64,000 nt of DNA from JAHJQZ01 sp963675235 (lineage in GTDB: Bacteria; Pseudomonadota; Alphaproteobacteria; Rhizobiales; Devosiaceae), in contig CAXXFU010000002.1 of NCBI GenBank assembly GCA_963675235.2, forward strand, positions 1,116,001 through 1,180,000, in the 5' to 3' direction. Below are positions 16,473 to 25,523 of this stretch, in pieces. Numbering within the stretch: position 1 is the first letter of the stretch; each line of letters opens with the position of its first letter. Below the pieces are notes generated by a model that had not been told where the DNA came from, made no database searches, and saw only the letters and a list, made by a program, of their open reading frames with translations. A program made the translations under genes and the position numbers.

Positions 16473-19215
16473 ACGAATTTCGCGGAGCCGAGCCTTGTCC
16501 GATAAGCGTTATCTCGAGCTCAGCGGTCTCGAACCGTTCAAGCTCACGCCCGAAATCCCGTTCGTCAATATCGGCGAGCGCACCAATGTCACCGGCTCGG
16601 CCAAGTTCCGCAAGCTGATCGAGGCCAACGACTATGCCGCCGCGCTCGACGTGGCGCGCAACCAGGTCGAGGCCGGCGCGCAGATCATCGACGTCAATAT
16701 GGACGAAGGTCTGCTCGATTCCGAAGCGGCGATGGTCAAATTCCTGAACCTCATCGCCGCCGAGCCGGACATTGCCCGCGTGCCGGTGATGATCGACTCC
16801 TCCAAGTGGAGCGTCATCGAGGCCGGGCTCAAATGCGTCCAGGGCAAGCCGGTGGTCAACTCGATCTCGCTCAAGGAAGGCGAAGAGGCCTTCATCGAGC
16901 GGGCAAGCCTGATCAAGCGCTACGGCGCCGCGGCGGTCGTCATGGCCTTCGACGAGGACGGTCAGGCCGACAGCTACCAGCGCCGCATCGATGTGTGCGC
17001 CCGCGCCTACAAGGTGCTGACCGAGGTGGTGCGTTTCCCGCCCGAGGACATCATCTTCGATCCGAATGTCTTCGCGGTCGCCACCGGCATCGAGGAACAC
17101 AACAATTACGGCGTCGATTTCATCGAGGCGACACGCTGGATCCGCCAGAACCTCAAGCACGCCCACGTCTCGGGTGGCGTCTCGAACCTGAGCTTCGCCT
17201 TCCGCGGCAACGAGCCGGTGCGGCGTGCTATGCATTCGGTGTTCCTGTTCCACGCCATCGAGGCGGGCATGGACATGGGTATCGTCAATGCCGCCCAGCT
17301 CGATGTCTACGAAAACATCGATCCGGAGCTGCGTGAATTGTGCGAGGACGTCGTCCTCAACCGCCGGTCGGATTCGACCGAGCGTCTGCTCGACGCGGCG
17401 GCGCGGTTCAAGGGCGACGGCTCCAAGGCCGTGGACGCGGCCAATCTCGAATGGCGCGAGCTTTCGGTCGAAAAGCGCCTCGAGCACGCGCTGGTCAACG
17501 GCATTACCGAATTCATCATCGCGGACACCGAGGAAGCGCGGCAAAAGCTCCCCGAGCCGCTCCATGTCATCGAAGGGCCGCTGATGGACGGCATGGGCGT
17601 CGTCGGCGACCTGTTCGGCGCCGGCAAGATGTTCCTGCCGCAGGTGGTCAAGTCGGCGCGGGTCATGCGCCAGGCCGTCGACTACCTGACCCCGTTCATG
17701 GAAGAGGCCTCGGCCGCAAATCCCGACGCCGTCGCCCGTGCCAAGGGCAAGGTGGTGATGGCCACCGTCAAGGGCGATGTCCACGATATCGGCAAGAACA
17801 TCGTCGGCGTTGTCCTGAGGTGCAATAATTACGAGGTCATTGACCTCGGCGTCATGGTGCCGTCCAACAAGATTCTCGAGGCGGCGCGCGAGAACAATGC
17901 CGACATCATCGGATTATCCGGCCTGATCACGCCGTCGCTCGAGGAAATGGTCTCGGTCGCCGAGGAAATGGAGCGCGAAGGCTTTTCGGTGCCGCTGCTG
18001 ATCGGCGGGGCCACGACGTCGAAGGTCCACACCGCGGTCAAGATCCACCCGCATTACTCCAAGGGCCAGACGGTCTACGTCACCGACGCCAGCCGTGCGG
18101 TCGGCGTCGTCTCGCACCTGCTCTCGCCCGAAACGCGTGACAGCTACATCACCGATATCCGCAACGACTACGTCAAGACGGCGGAAAAGCACGCCCGCGC
18201 CGAAGCCGAAAAACAGCGCCTGCCGCTTGCCCGCGCCCGCGCCAACGCCATGGCGCTCGACTGGCAGGCCTATACGCCGCCTCAGCCGAGCTTCATCGGC
18301 ACCCGCACGTTCGAGGACTGGGATCTGCGCGATCTCGCCGCCTGCATCGACTGGACACCCTATTTCCAGGCATGGGACTTCAAGGGGCGCTATCCCGGCC
18401 TGCTCGAAGACGCCGACCAGGGCGAAGCCGCACGTACGGTCTGGGCCGATACCCAGAGCGTGTTGACACAGCTGATCGAAGAAAAATGGTTCCGCCCACG
18501 TGCCGTTGTCGGTTTCTGGCCCGCCAACAGCGACGGCGACGACATCCAGCTGTTCACCGACGAAACCCGCAATGCCGATTTGGCGCGCTTCCATACCCTG
18601 CGCCAGCAGATCTCCAAGCGCGCCGGCCGTCCGAACGTGGCGCTCTCCGATTTCATCGCGCCGCTCGACAGCGGCAAGCCGGATTACCTTGGTGGCTTTG
18701 TCGTTACCGCCGGCGCCGAGGAGGAAGCGATCTCGGATCGCTTCGCCCGCCAGAACGACGACTACAAGGCGATCATCGTCAAGGCGCTGGCCGACCGCTT
18801 CGCAGAGGCCTTTGCCGAGCGCATGCACCAATATGTGCGCAAGCAGTTGTGGGGCTATGCCAGCGACGAGGCCATCCCGGACAGCGAACTGGCTGGCGAG
18901 ACCTATCGCGGCATTCGCCCGGCTCCCGGCTACCCGGCCCAGCCCGATCACACCGAGAAGGCGACGCTTTTCCGGCTGCTCGACGCCGAGAACGCCACCG
19001 GCGTCAGGCTTACGGAGAGCTTTGCCATGTGGCCCGGTTCATCGGTTTCGGGCATCTACTTCGCCCATCCGGACGCCTATTACTTCGGTGTCGCCAAGAT
19101 CGAACGCGATCAGGTCGAGGACTACGCCCGGCGCAAGAACATGGCGCCCGAAGAGGTCGAACGCTGGCTGGCGCCGATCCTCAACTACACCCCGATCCGT
19201 TCCGACGCGGCCTAG
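16447..19215 (+). CDS. metH2: Methionine synthase, folate/cobalamin/activation modules
   Basis: 922 residues if ATG 16447 is used; TTG 16495 is an alternative (SDKRYLELSGLEPF), with GGAG upstream. It transfers the methyl group from 5-methyl-THF via cobalamin to homocysteine held by the partner protein. Domains in order: pterin-binding (NIGERTNVTGSAKF near 45), cobalamin cap, B12-binding with the axial-histidine motif DVHDIG near 447, and the C-terminal AdoMet reactivation domain (RPAPGYPAQPDHTEK). All catalytic motifs are intact, so this looks like a working two-protein enzyme rather than a broken gene. The stop shares CTAG with the convergent sucrose phosphorylase gene. Confidence 0.92.
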   Translation: MNTPIRSPERISRSRALSDKRYLELSGLEPFKLTPEIPFVNIGERTNVTGSAKFRKLIEANDYAAALDVARNQVEAGAQIIDVNMDEGLLDSEAAMVKFLNLIAAEPDIARVPVMIDSSKWSVIEAGLKCVQGKPVVNSISLKEGEEAFIERASLIKRYGAAAVVMAFDEDGQADSYQRRIDVCARAYKVLTEVVRFPPEDIIFDPNVFAVATGIEEHNNYGVDFIEATRWIRQNLKHAHVSGGVSNLSFAFRGNEPVRRAMHSVFLFHAIEAGMDMGIVNAAQLDVYENIDPELRELCEDVVLNRRSDSTERLLDAAARFKGDGSKAVDAANLEWRELSVEKRLEHALVNGITEFIIADTEEARQKLPEPLHVIEGPLMDGMGVVGDLFGAGKMFLPQVVKSARVMRQAVDYLTPFMEEASAANPDAVARAKGKVVMATVKGDVHDIGKNIVGVVLRCNNYEVIDLGVMVPSNKILEAARENNADIIGLSGLITPSLEEMVSVAEEMEREGFSVPLLIGGATTSKVHTAVKIHPHYSKGQTVYVTDASRAVGVVSHLLSPETRDSYITDIRNDYVKTAEKHARAEAEKQRLPLARARANAMALDWQAYTPPQPSFIGTRTFEDWDLRDLAACIDWTPYFQAWDFKGRYPGLLEDADQGEAARTVWADTQSVLTQLIEEKWFRPRAVVGFWPANSDGDDIQLFTDETRNADLARFHTLRQQISKRAGRPNVALSDFIAPLDSGKPDYLGGFVVTAGAEEEAISDRFARQNDDYKAIIVKALADRFAEAFAERMHQYVRKQLWGYASDEAIPDSELAGETYRGIRPAPGYPAQPDHTEKATLFRLLDAENATGVRLTESFAMWPGSSVSGIYFAHPDAYYFGVAKIERDQVEDYARRKNMAPEEVERWLAPILNYTPIRSDAA

Positions 19216-20675
19216 GCCGAGACCTTCATCTTGGCCGCGCCTTCAGGCGCCGAATAGGCGATGGACGCGACCTGCGTGGCAAAGTCGACGGTGAGTGCCG
19301 CCCATTCGCCGCCATTGTCCCAGCGCATCACCAGCGTGCTCTCCGAGGGCTGTTCGAAGACAAAGGCCCCGTCGAAGGCGGCGTGGGAATTGCGGAAACC
19401 GATGAGGCGCGTCAGCCCCTTGACCAGCGGCGTTTCAAGCGCCTCTTCAACCTCGCCTTCCTGATAATAGTGGCGGTTGATGTCGCGCCCGACATTGGAA
19501 CGCGCCAGAAGCTCCATGTCGTTGGTGCCGCCCAGAAGGCCGACATAGTAGACCTGCGGGATGCCGGGGGCGAAGAACTGCACGGCGCGGGCAATCAGAT
19601 AGGCGTCTACATTGCGCCCGAGCGCATCGAAAAAGGTCGAGTTGACCTGATACAGATCGAGATTGGAGGCTGCTGCGCCGGTCGCCTGGCGCGAACCGCC
19701 GCTCTTCTCGTGCATGGTTTCGACCAGCTGGTCGAGGGCCTGAGGCGGCAGAAGGCCGGGCCGCCCGTCGGGATGGGCGCCGACGTCGATGACGCCGATG
19801 CCATCATGGGTGTCGAGCACGGTGACGGCATTGCGCGGGCTGATCTTCAGCCAGTCGGCGAGCGGCGTCGCCTCGCCCTCGAACAGGGCGTGCAGCACCA
19901 GCGGCGGCAGGGCAAAGTCGTAAACCCGGTCAACCTTCCTGGCGATATCGATCTGGTCCTTGTAGTAGGAATGTATTTCGACCAGCACTTCCATGCCGCG
20001 CGCCCGCGCCTTCTCGCTCAGCTCCTCGAGAAAGGCGAAGGTCTCCGGCGTCATGAAACAGCTCGTGCCCGGCGTCTTGATGGCGTAGCCGGCAGCATCG
20101 AGCCTTACGCAGGCGATGCCGGCCCTGGCGAAGCTGTCGAGAATGGCGTCGAGATAGGCGGCGCCCTTGGCGCTCAACACGTCGATGTCGATCTGGTTGG
20201 CCGTGAACGTCGTCCAGATCAGCCGTTTCGAACCATCGGCCAGGCTCACTTGGGTGAATGGCAGACCGGGGCGCGGACGGTAGATGGCGAGAAGGTCCTT
20301 CTCGCTCGCCCCATTGGGGAAGACGCGCGAATAGGTCAGGAACATCTCGGCATGTTCGGACGCATCGCCCTTTTCGAGAAAGTCCCGGAAGGCCGGCGAC
20401 TGCGCCGAGATGTGGTTGACGATGAGATCGGCCATGACGTCGACCGAGCCGGCTAGCGCCGCGACGTCATTCCAGGTGCCGAGCCGGGCATCGACCTCGG
20501 TGTGGTCGATCGCATCGAATCCGGCGTCCGAACCGTCATAGGGATAAAAAAACGGCAGGGGATGAACGGTGCCGAACAGGCCGGCGAGCGGCCCGTCGAT
20601 GAGAGCCTTGAGCGCCGGGAAACCCGCCCCGCTCAGGCGGTCGACATAGGTGATCAGCTGGACCTTGTTTTTCAT
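19212..20675 (-). CDS. gtfA: Sucrose phosphorylase (GH13)
   Basis: 487 residues, converting sucrose plus phosphate to alpha-glucose-1-phosphate and fructose. GH13 landmarks are visible: DLIVNHIS (region I), CVRLDAAGYAIKTPG with the nucleophile Asp (region II), the acid/base Glu in VLVEIHSYY (region III) and DTHDGIG (region IV). These fit sucrose phosphorylase, with the short DHTEVD entry. No sugar transporter or regulator lies next to it. Start ATG 20675 (MKNKVQLITYVDRLSG) is the family start. It converges on the MetH gene with a shared CTAG. Confidence 0.9.
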   Translation of the reverse strand: MKNKVQLITYVDRLSGAGFPALKALIDGPLAGLFGTVHPLPFFYPYDGSDAGFDAIDHTEVDARLGTWNDVAALAGSVDVMADLIVNHISAQSPAFRDFLEKGDASEHAEMFLTYSRVFPNGASEKDLLAIYRPRPGLPFTQVSLADGSKRLIWTTFTANQIDIDVLSAKGAAYLDAILDSFARAGIACVRLDAAGYAIKTPGTSCFMTPETFAFLEELSEKARARGMEVLVEIHSYYKDQIDIARKVDRVYDFALPPLVLHALFEGEATPLADWLKISPRNAVTVLDTHDGIGVIDVGAHPDGRPGLLPPQALDQLVETMHEKSGGSRQATGAAASNLDLYQVNSTFFDALGRNVDAYLIARAVQFFAPGIPQVYYVGLLGGTNDMELLARSNVGRDINRHYYQEGEVEEALETPLVKGLTRLIGFRNSHAAFDGAFVFEQPSESTLVMRWDNGGEWAALTVDFATQVASIAYSAPEGAAKMKVSA

Positions 20676-20787
20676 GCTGGAACGTCCGTTCTCGGGTGGC
20701 GCAAATGGCACCGTGAAGGTCGAAAATCGTCATAGGACCGGCGGAGGCCGGCGTCAAAAGGACCTCGTTGCAAGGGTGGCCAAATCC

Positions 20788-21261
20788 CTAAGCGCAGATC
20801 GGGGCAACAATGGCTCGCAGCACGGTCACCGCGTCGTCCGAAGCCAATTCGACCAGCATGCCGCGCTGCCCGCCGTTGATCACGACGCTCGGGAAGCCGA
20901 GAAGGCTCTCGTCGACGGCAACCGGTACGCGCTTGCGCTGCCCGAACGGCGAAATTCCGCCGACATGGTAGCCGGTGACGCGCTCGGCTTCGACCGGTTT
21001 CATCATCTCGGCCGACTTGCCGCCAAAGGCCTGCGCCGCCTTTTTCATCGAGGTTTCCCGGTCCGAAGGCAGAACCACACAGGCGGGCTTGCCGTCGACC
21101 ACCAGCATCAGCGTCTTGAAAACACGCTCGGGCGCAATGCCGATGGCCTCGGCGGCGGCGAGGCCGATACGCTCGACATCCTTGTGGTAGTCGTACACAT
21201 GCGGCGTGAACTTTACGCCGGCCTTGGTCAGCGCCTGCGTCGCCTGGGTCGTTCTCGACAT
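20788..21261 (-). CDS. ybaK: YbaK/EbsC-type Cys-tRNA(Pro) deacylase
   Basis: 157 residues, a single YbaK domain that hydrolyses mischarged Cys-tRNA-Pro in trans. Family features include YDYHKD, a conserved Lys-containing VFKTLMLVVDGK, PSDRETSMKKAAQAFG, GYHVGGISPFGQ and a C-terminal GGQRGMLVEL. ATG 21261 (MSRTTQATQAL) is chosen over the longer upstream frame. It is divergent from the formate/nitrite transporter gene and upstream of the sucrose phosphorylase gene. Confidence 0.92.
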   Translation of the reverse strand: MSRTTQATQALTKAGVKFTPHVYDYHKDVERIGLAAAEAIGIAPERVFKTLMLVVDGKPACVVLPSDRETSMKKAAQAFGGKSAEMMKPVEAERVTGYHVGGISPFGQRKRVPVAVDESLLGFPSVVINGGQRGMLVELASDDAVTVLRAIVAPICA

Positions 21262-21402
21262 GCACGTCTCCCGTCTGCGCCTGAGCAGAGTCGATTGCAC
21301 AACGGGTTTTACGGCGCGCCCATCCGTCGCGGCAAGGGCTCTTTTCTTGGTGAGTTTTATCAGCTTTAAACGGCGCTCTCCCCCCGCCCAACGGAGCCCC
21401 CC

Positions 21403-22269
21403 GTGACCAAGCCAACTGACAGCACGCCGAAGGACAGTTTCGGCCTCGATGCCTATGCGCCTGCCGAGATGCAGGCCAAGGTCGAAACCCTCGGCATCAA
21501 GAAGGCCAACCTTCCGGTCCTCGCCAGTTTCGTTCTTTCAATGATCGCCGGCGGCGCCATTGCACTTGGCGCCATGTTCTACGTGCTTGTTCTGGCCGAT
21601 GGCGAACTCAGCTACGCCGTCCAGAAAATCCTCGGCGGCGTCGCCTTTTCACTCGGGTTGACTCTGGTTGTCGTCGGCGGCGCCGAACTGTTCACCGGCA
21701 ACACGCTGATCGTCATGGCCTGGGCCAACAGGCAATTGTCTTCGCTGAAAGTTCTCAGGAACTGGTCCATCGTCTGGATCGGCAACCTTATCGGGTCGCT
21801 GTTCCTGGTCTTCCTGCTCTACATGGCGCATTTCGCCGACAACCATCACGGCGCCGTCGGCGACGCCATCGTCAAGGTGGCGGTGGCCAAGATCGCGCCG
21901 GACATGGTGACGCTGTTCTTCAAGGGTGTGATGTGCAACCTCTTGGTCTGCCTCGCCATGTGGCTGACCTACGCCGGACGCTCGGTCACCGACAAGATCT
22001 TCGGCCTCATCCTGCCAATCACCGCCTTCGTCGCCGCCGGCTTCGAGCACTGCGTCGCCAACATGTTCCTTCTGCCCATGGCATGGCTGCTGATCTCGAC
22101 CGGCCACGTACCGGCAGGTCTCGATGTCTCGATGATCAATCTCGGCGGCATCGCGCACAACATCATCCCGGCGACACTCGGCAATATCGTCGGCGGTGCC
22201 GGCCTGGTCGGGCTGGTGTACTGGCTCGTCTACAGGAAGGCCCTGGGCGGAGTCGGCACCACGAAATAG
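21403..22269 (+). CDS. Formate/nitrite transporter family protein
   Basis: 288 residues with six predicted membrane helices, the FocA/NirC pentameric channel fold that moves formate, nitrite or related small anions. Family signatures are GAELFTGNTLIVM near residue 105 and FEHCVANMFLLPM near residue 212, the second holding the central His. GTG 21403 is the start, followed by a soluble N-terminal stretch. It converges with folD, whose product lies on the formyl-THF route, so formate is a reasonable guess as substrate. Confidence 0.92.
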   Translation: MTKPTDSTPKDSFGLDAYAPAEMQAKVETLGIKKANLPVLASFVLSMIAGGAIALGAMFYVLVLADGELSYAVQKILGGVAFSLGLTLVVVGGAELFTGNTLIVMAWANRQLSSLKVLRNWSIVWIGNLIGSLFLVFLLYMAHFADNHHGAVGDAIVKVAVAKIAPDMVTLFFKGVMCNLLVCLAMWLTYAGRSVTDKIFGLILPITAFVAAGFEHCVANMFLLPMAWLLISTGHVPAGLDVSMINLGGIAHNIIPATLGNIVGGAGLVGLVYWLVYRKALGGVGTTK

Positions 22270-22282
22270 CGCCAGGAAAGGG

Positions 22283-23188
22283 TCAGGCGGTCAGGTCGTC
22301 CGGCGGTGTCAAACCGTTGATCAGGCAGCAGGTCGTCACCGTGTTGGCCAGCAGGCAGGCGATGGTCATCGGCCCGACACCGCCCGGAACCGGCGTGATC
22401 GCCCCGGCCACATCGACGACCTCGTCAAAGGCGACATCGCCGACGACGCGCGTCTTGCCTTCGCCGCGTTCGGGCGCAGGAATGCGGTTGATGCCGACAT
22501 CGATGACGGTGGCGCCGGGCTTGATCCAGTCGCCCTTGACCATCTGGGTCCGTCCGACGGCGGCAATGACGATATCGGCGCGGCGCACGACATCGGCCAG
22601 GTCCTTCGTGCGCGAATGGGCCATGGTCACGGTGCAGTTCTCGCGCAGCAGCAGTTGCGCCATCGGCTTGCCGACAAGGTTGGAGCGGCCGATGACAATG
22701 GCCTCCTTGCCGGCGAGATCGGCGCCGTGCAGATCCCGCAACAGCATCAGGCACCCGAGCGGCGTGCACGACACCGGGCCCTTCTGGCCGGTCAGCAGCT
22801 TGCCGGCACTGACCGGATGAAACATGTCGACATCCTTGTTCGGGTCGATGGCGTTGATCACCGCGATCGGATCGATGTGATCGGGAACCGGCATCTGGCA
22901 GAGAATTCCGTGAACATCGTCGCGGGCGTTCAACTCGTTGATGAGCGAAATGATCTCGTCCTGCGGCGTGTCCTCGGGCAATTCGTACTTGAGCGACATC
23001 ATGCCGACTTCGGCAGTCTGCTTGGCCTTGTTGCGCACATAGATCTGGGAACCGGGATCCTCGCCGACGATGATCACCGCCAGGCCAGGGGTCAGTCCGT
23101 GTTCGGCCTTGAGCCGTGCAACATGCCCGGCAACCCGCGTCCTGATCCCTTCGGCAAATGCCTTTCCATCGACGATTGTCGCGCTCAT
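22283..23188 (-). CDS. folD: Bifunctional methylenetetrahydrofolate dehydrogenase / methenyltetrahydrofolate cyclohydrolase
   Basis: 301 residues. FolD interconverts 5,10-methylene-THF and 10-formyl-THF. Signature 1 includes the active-site tyrosine and lysine region SQIYVRNKAKQTAEVG; signature 2 is PGGVGPMTIACLLANT. The NADP-binding GRSNLVGKPMAQLL is intact. AGGGA precedes the ATG. It starts 42 bases after pxpA on the same strand and may be co-transcribed with the 5-oxoproline operon. Confidence 0.97.
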   Translation of the reverse strand: MSATIVDGKAFAEGIRTRVAGHVARLKAEHGLTPGLAVIIVGEDPGSQIYVRNKAKQTAEVGMMSLKYELPEDTPQDEIISLINELNARDDVHGILCQMPVPDHIDPIAVINAIDPNKDVDMFHPVSAGKLLTGQKGPVSCTPLGCLMLLRDLHGADLAGKEAIVIGRSNLVGKPMAQLLLRENCTVTMAHSRTKDLADVVRRADIVIAAVGRTQMVKGDWIKPGATVIDVGINRIPAPERGEGKTRVVGDVAFDEVVDVAGAITPVPGGVGPMTIACLLANTVTTCCLINGLTPPDDLTA

Positions 23189-23230
23189 TGAAAATCCCTT
23201 GCGTTGATGATGTCTGCCAAGCGCTGCCTC

Positions 23231-23983
23231 CTAGCACTCGGCAAAGGCGTTGGCCACCGACACCCCGTGTTTTGACAGTGTGTCGCGGACCTCCTGGGCC
23301 AGCGACACGGCCCCCGGCGTGTCGCCGTGCAGGCAGATCGAACGCGCCGCACTCTCGAACACCGAGCCGTCCCGGGCAACGATTTCACCTTTTTCCGCCA
23401 GTCTGAGGCAACGATCGAGCACATCCTTGCGCCGCGACAGGATGGCGTCCTCCTCGCTCCGGGGCACCAATATGCCCTTTTTCACATAGCCGCGGTCTGC
23501 GAAGGCCTCGGTCACGACCTGCAGGCCGAGAGCCTCGGCCGCCGACACCTGCGCCGAAGCCTCGATGGCAAGAATGGCGAGGCTGTCATCGAGTTTGTTG
23601 ATCGCGGCAAAGATCGTTCGCGCCAGGTCCTCGTCCTCGGCGCACATGTTGTTGAGCGCCCCATGCAGCTTGACGTAGCGCACCCGGGCGTTCTGTTCGG
23701 CAGCGACGGCAAGAAGGCGTCCGACCTGGGCGATGGTTTCGAAGGCGATGCGATCGGCCGGCCAGTCGAGCCGGACACGCCCGAAATTCGCCCTGTCGGG
23801 AAAACCGGGATGGGCGCCGATGGCAACGCGCTTGCGCTTGGCCATCTCGACGCATGCATGCATGGTTTCGAGATCACCGGCGTGGCCGCCACAGGCAATC
23901 GAAGCGCTGGAAACCGTGCCGATCAGCGCCGCATCATTGCCAATGCCTTCGCCGAGATCGGCATTGAGATCAATCGCGATCAT
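23231..23983 (-). CDS. pxpA: 5-oxoprolinase subunit PxpA (LamB/YcsF family)
   Basis: 250 residues. PxpA with PxpB and PxpC forms the ATP-dependent prokaryotic 5-oxoprolinase that opens 5-oxoproline to glutamate. The N-terminal DLNADLGEG, SIACGGHAGD and VAIGAHPGFPDRANFGR are diagnostic of the family, as are VKLHGALNN and LHGDTPGAV. The ATG overlaps the pxpC stop by 4 bases. It is the fourth cistron of the module. Confidence 0.95.
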   Translation of the reverse strand: MIAIDLNADLGEGIGNDAALIGTVSSASIACGGHAGDLETMHACVEMAKRKRVAIGAHPGFPDRANFGRVRLDWPADRIAFETIAQVGRLLAVAAEQNARVRYVKLHGALNNMCAEDEDLARTIFAAINKLDDSLAILAIEASAQVSAAEALGLQVVTEAFADRGYVKKGILVPRSEEDAILSRRKDVLDRCLRLAEKGEIVARDGSVFESAARSICLHGDTPGAVSLAQEVRDTLSKHGVSVANAFAEC

Positions 23984-24882
23984 CGCACCTTCCCGCTTGA
24001 TGGCGCGCCCATGCCAAATGTAAGTGAAACAGGTTTGAATCTCAAAGATTTCCCCGGTCGCATTTGAGCAAAACGACCGATTTCACCGCTCAGCAGCGTA
24101 CCGATACGCGGATAGCCGCCTGTCGGCTGGTGGTCGCGCATCAGGACGATCGGCGTGCCGTCTCCGAGGATCTGGATGTCGCCGGGCACCACAGCATCGG
24201 AGACCAGCGACAGGTGCCGAGCCTGTGAAAACACACCGGCACGATCCTCGAGACGTACACCCATGCGGTCGAGGCGCCGCGAGACATGGAAGGTGCCGGC
24301 AACGAAGCCGGCGCGCTCGCGTGGATCGAAGAGATCGGCGTGCAGCCCCCAGACGAAACGCAGCGGCGCATCGTCCTCCGAAGCCGAACGCTCACGTGGC
24401 GTTTCGAGCTCGCCGTTGGCAGCGATGATATCAATGCGGTCTCCGGCAGCGACGGGTTTCCCCTCGCGCCCGCCGAGCCCGGCGATGGTATTGGTGGCGC
24501 GGCTGCCGAGAACCGGCGGCACGCCGATTTCGCCGTTGAAGCGCAAATAGCCATAGACCCCGGATGCGCCCGGCGAGATGGCGACGCGATCGCCGGCGTT
24601 GAGAGTGACCTCGTTGGGCCAGGGCCGTTTGATCGAGTTGACGCGGAGGCCGAAACTGCCACCGCCGAACCCGGCCTCGAGACGGCCGTCGAGCACCTCG
24701 AAATCAAGCCCGGCCATGGTGAACTCGAGACCTGAGGTCGCTCCGCCCGCTTCGGCCCAGCCGGTCGGGTCCATCGGCCCCGATGCGGCGATGCCGTATC
24801 CGAGTGCGCCGAAGCGGCCTTTGTCCTGCACCGTGGTGAGCGGCGCGGCGCGCGTGATGCGGATGCGGGCGATGGCGTTCAT
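23980..24882 (-). CDS. pxpC: 5-oxoprolinase subunit PxpC (biotin-dependent carboxyltransferase family)
   Basis: 300 residues of the KipA/allophanate-hydrolase-subunit-2 type. Landmarks are TTVQDKGRFGALGYGIAASG near residue 16, PMDPTGW, MRDHQPTGGYPRIG and a C-terminal GEIGRFAQMRPGKSLRF. The ATG at 24882 overlaps the pxpB stop, which selects this start over a longer frame extending upstream. It acts with PxpA and PxpB in 5-oxoproline hydrolysis. Confidence 0.94.
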   Translation of the reverse strand: MNAIARIRITRAAPLTTVQDKGRFGALGYGIAASGPMDPTGWAEAGGATSGLEFTMAGLDFEVLDGRLEAGFGGGSFGLRVNSIKRPWPNEVTLNAGDRVAISPGASGVYGYLRFNGEIGVPPVLGSRATNTIAGLGGREGKPVAAGDRIDIIAANGELETPRERSASEDDAPLRFVWGLHADLFDPRERAGFVAGTFHVSRRLDRMGVRLEDRAGVFSQARHLSLVSDAVVPGDIQILGDGTPIVLMRDHQPTGGYPRIGTLLSGEIGRFAQMRPGKSLRFKPVSLTFGMGAPSSGKVR

Positions 24883-25523
24883 TCGGCTTCGAACCGGACT
24901 GACGTGCCGGCCTCCAGCCTGACGGGCGGATGTGCTCCGGCGTCGAAATTGCGGAAATCCGTGCTGCCGATGACGTTCCATCCGGTCGGAATGGCGGTCG
25001 CCGTGATGGCGGTCTGGCCGGCGGCGTAGAGCACCGTTCCTGGCGGCACGCGCGGACGCACTTCGGCGCGTCGCGGCAACGGTGGCAGAGCCTCGTGGAA
25101 GCCGCAATAGGCAAAACCGGGGGCAAAGCCGATGGCAAGAACCCTCAGCGCCGCGTTGGCATGGCGCGCGATGAAGGCGTTTTGCGTGAGGCCGGCCGCT
25201 TCCGCCGCCTCGGCAAGGTCGGGACCATCGTAGCGGGTCGGGATGACAACCGGCGCGACAGCTGCGTCAGTTCCCTCGCCGCCCAGCGCGAGGCGCAGGC
25301 GAACCTCTGCGCCGAGATCGCCAAAGCTGGTACGGGCAGGATCGTAGCGCAGATGTACCGAGACGAGCTTGGGAACGATTTCCAGCACGCCGGCGGGCGG
25401 ATCGGCGGCAAGCTCGCGTGCAATCGCGACAGCCCTGACATTGGCGGCATCATCAAGCGTTTCGGCAAAACGGATAAGCAGCCCCCGGTCTCCGAGAGGC
25501 ACGATCAGCGGCATCATCGTCAT
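24879..25523 (-). CDS. pxpB: 5-oxoprolinase subunit PxpB (KipI/allophanate hydrolase subunit 1 family)
   Basis: 214 residues. PLGDRGLLIRF near residue 9 and IGFAPGFAYCGFHEALPPLPRR near residue 130 are family hallmarks, followed by VPPGTVLYAAGQTAIT and PTGWNVIG. The family also includes KipI, but adjacency to PxpC and PxpA favours the oxoprolinase role. The start overlaps the gamma-glutamylcyclotransferase stop (ATGA). Confidence 0.94.
   Translation of the reverse strand: MTMMPLIVPLGDRGLLIRFAETLDDAANVRAVAIARELAADPPAGVLEIVPKLVSVHLRYDPARTSFGDLGAEVRLRLALGGEGTDAAVAPVVIPTRYDGPDLAEAAEAAGLTQNAFIARHANAALRVLAIGFAPGFAYCGFHEALPPLPRRAEVRPRVPPGTVLYAAGQTAITATAIPTGWNVIGSTDFRNFDAGAHPPVRLEAGTSVRFEAE

Noticed and set aside
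18372..20456. 694-residue plus-strand frame spanning the MetH and sucrose phosphorylase ends
   Set aside because: It runs out of frame through metH2 and antisense through the sucrose phosphorylase gene, both well supported; its translation has no recognisable domain.
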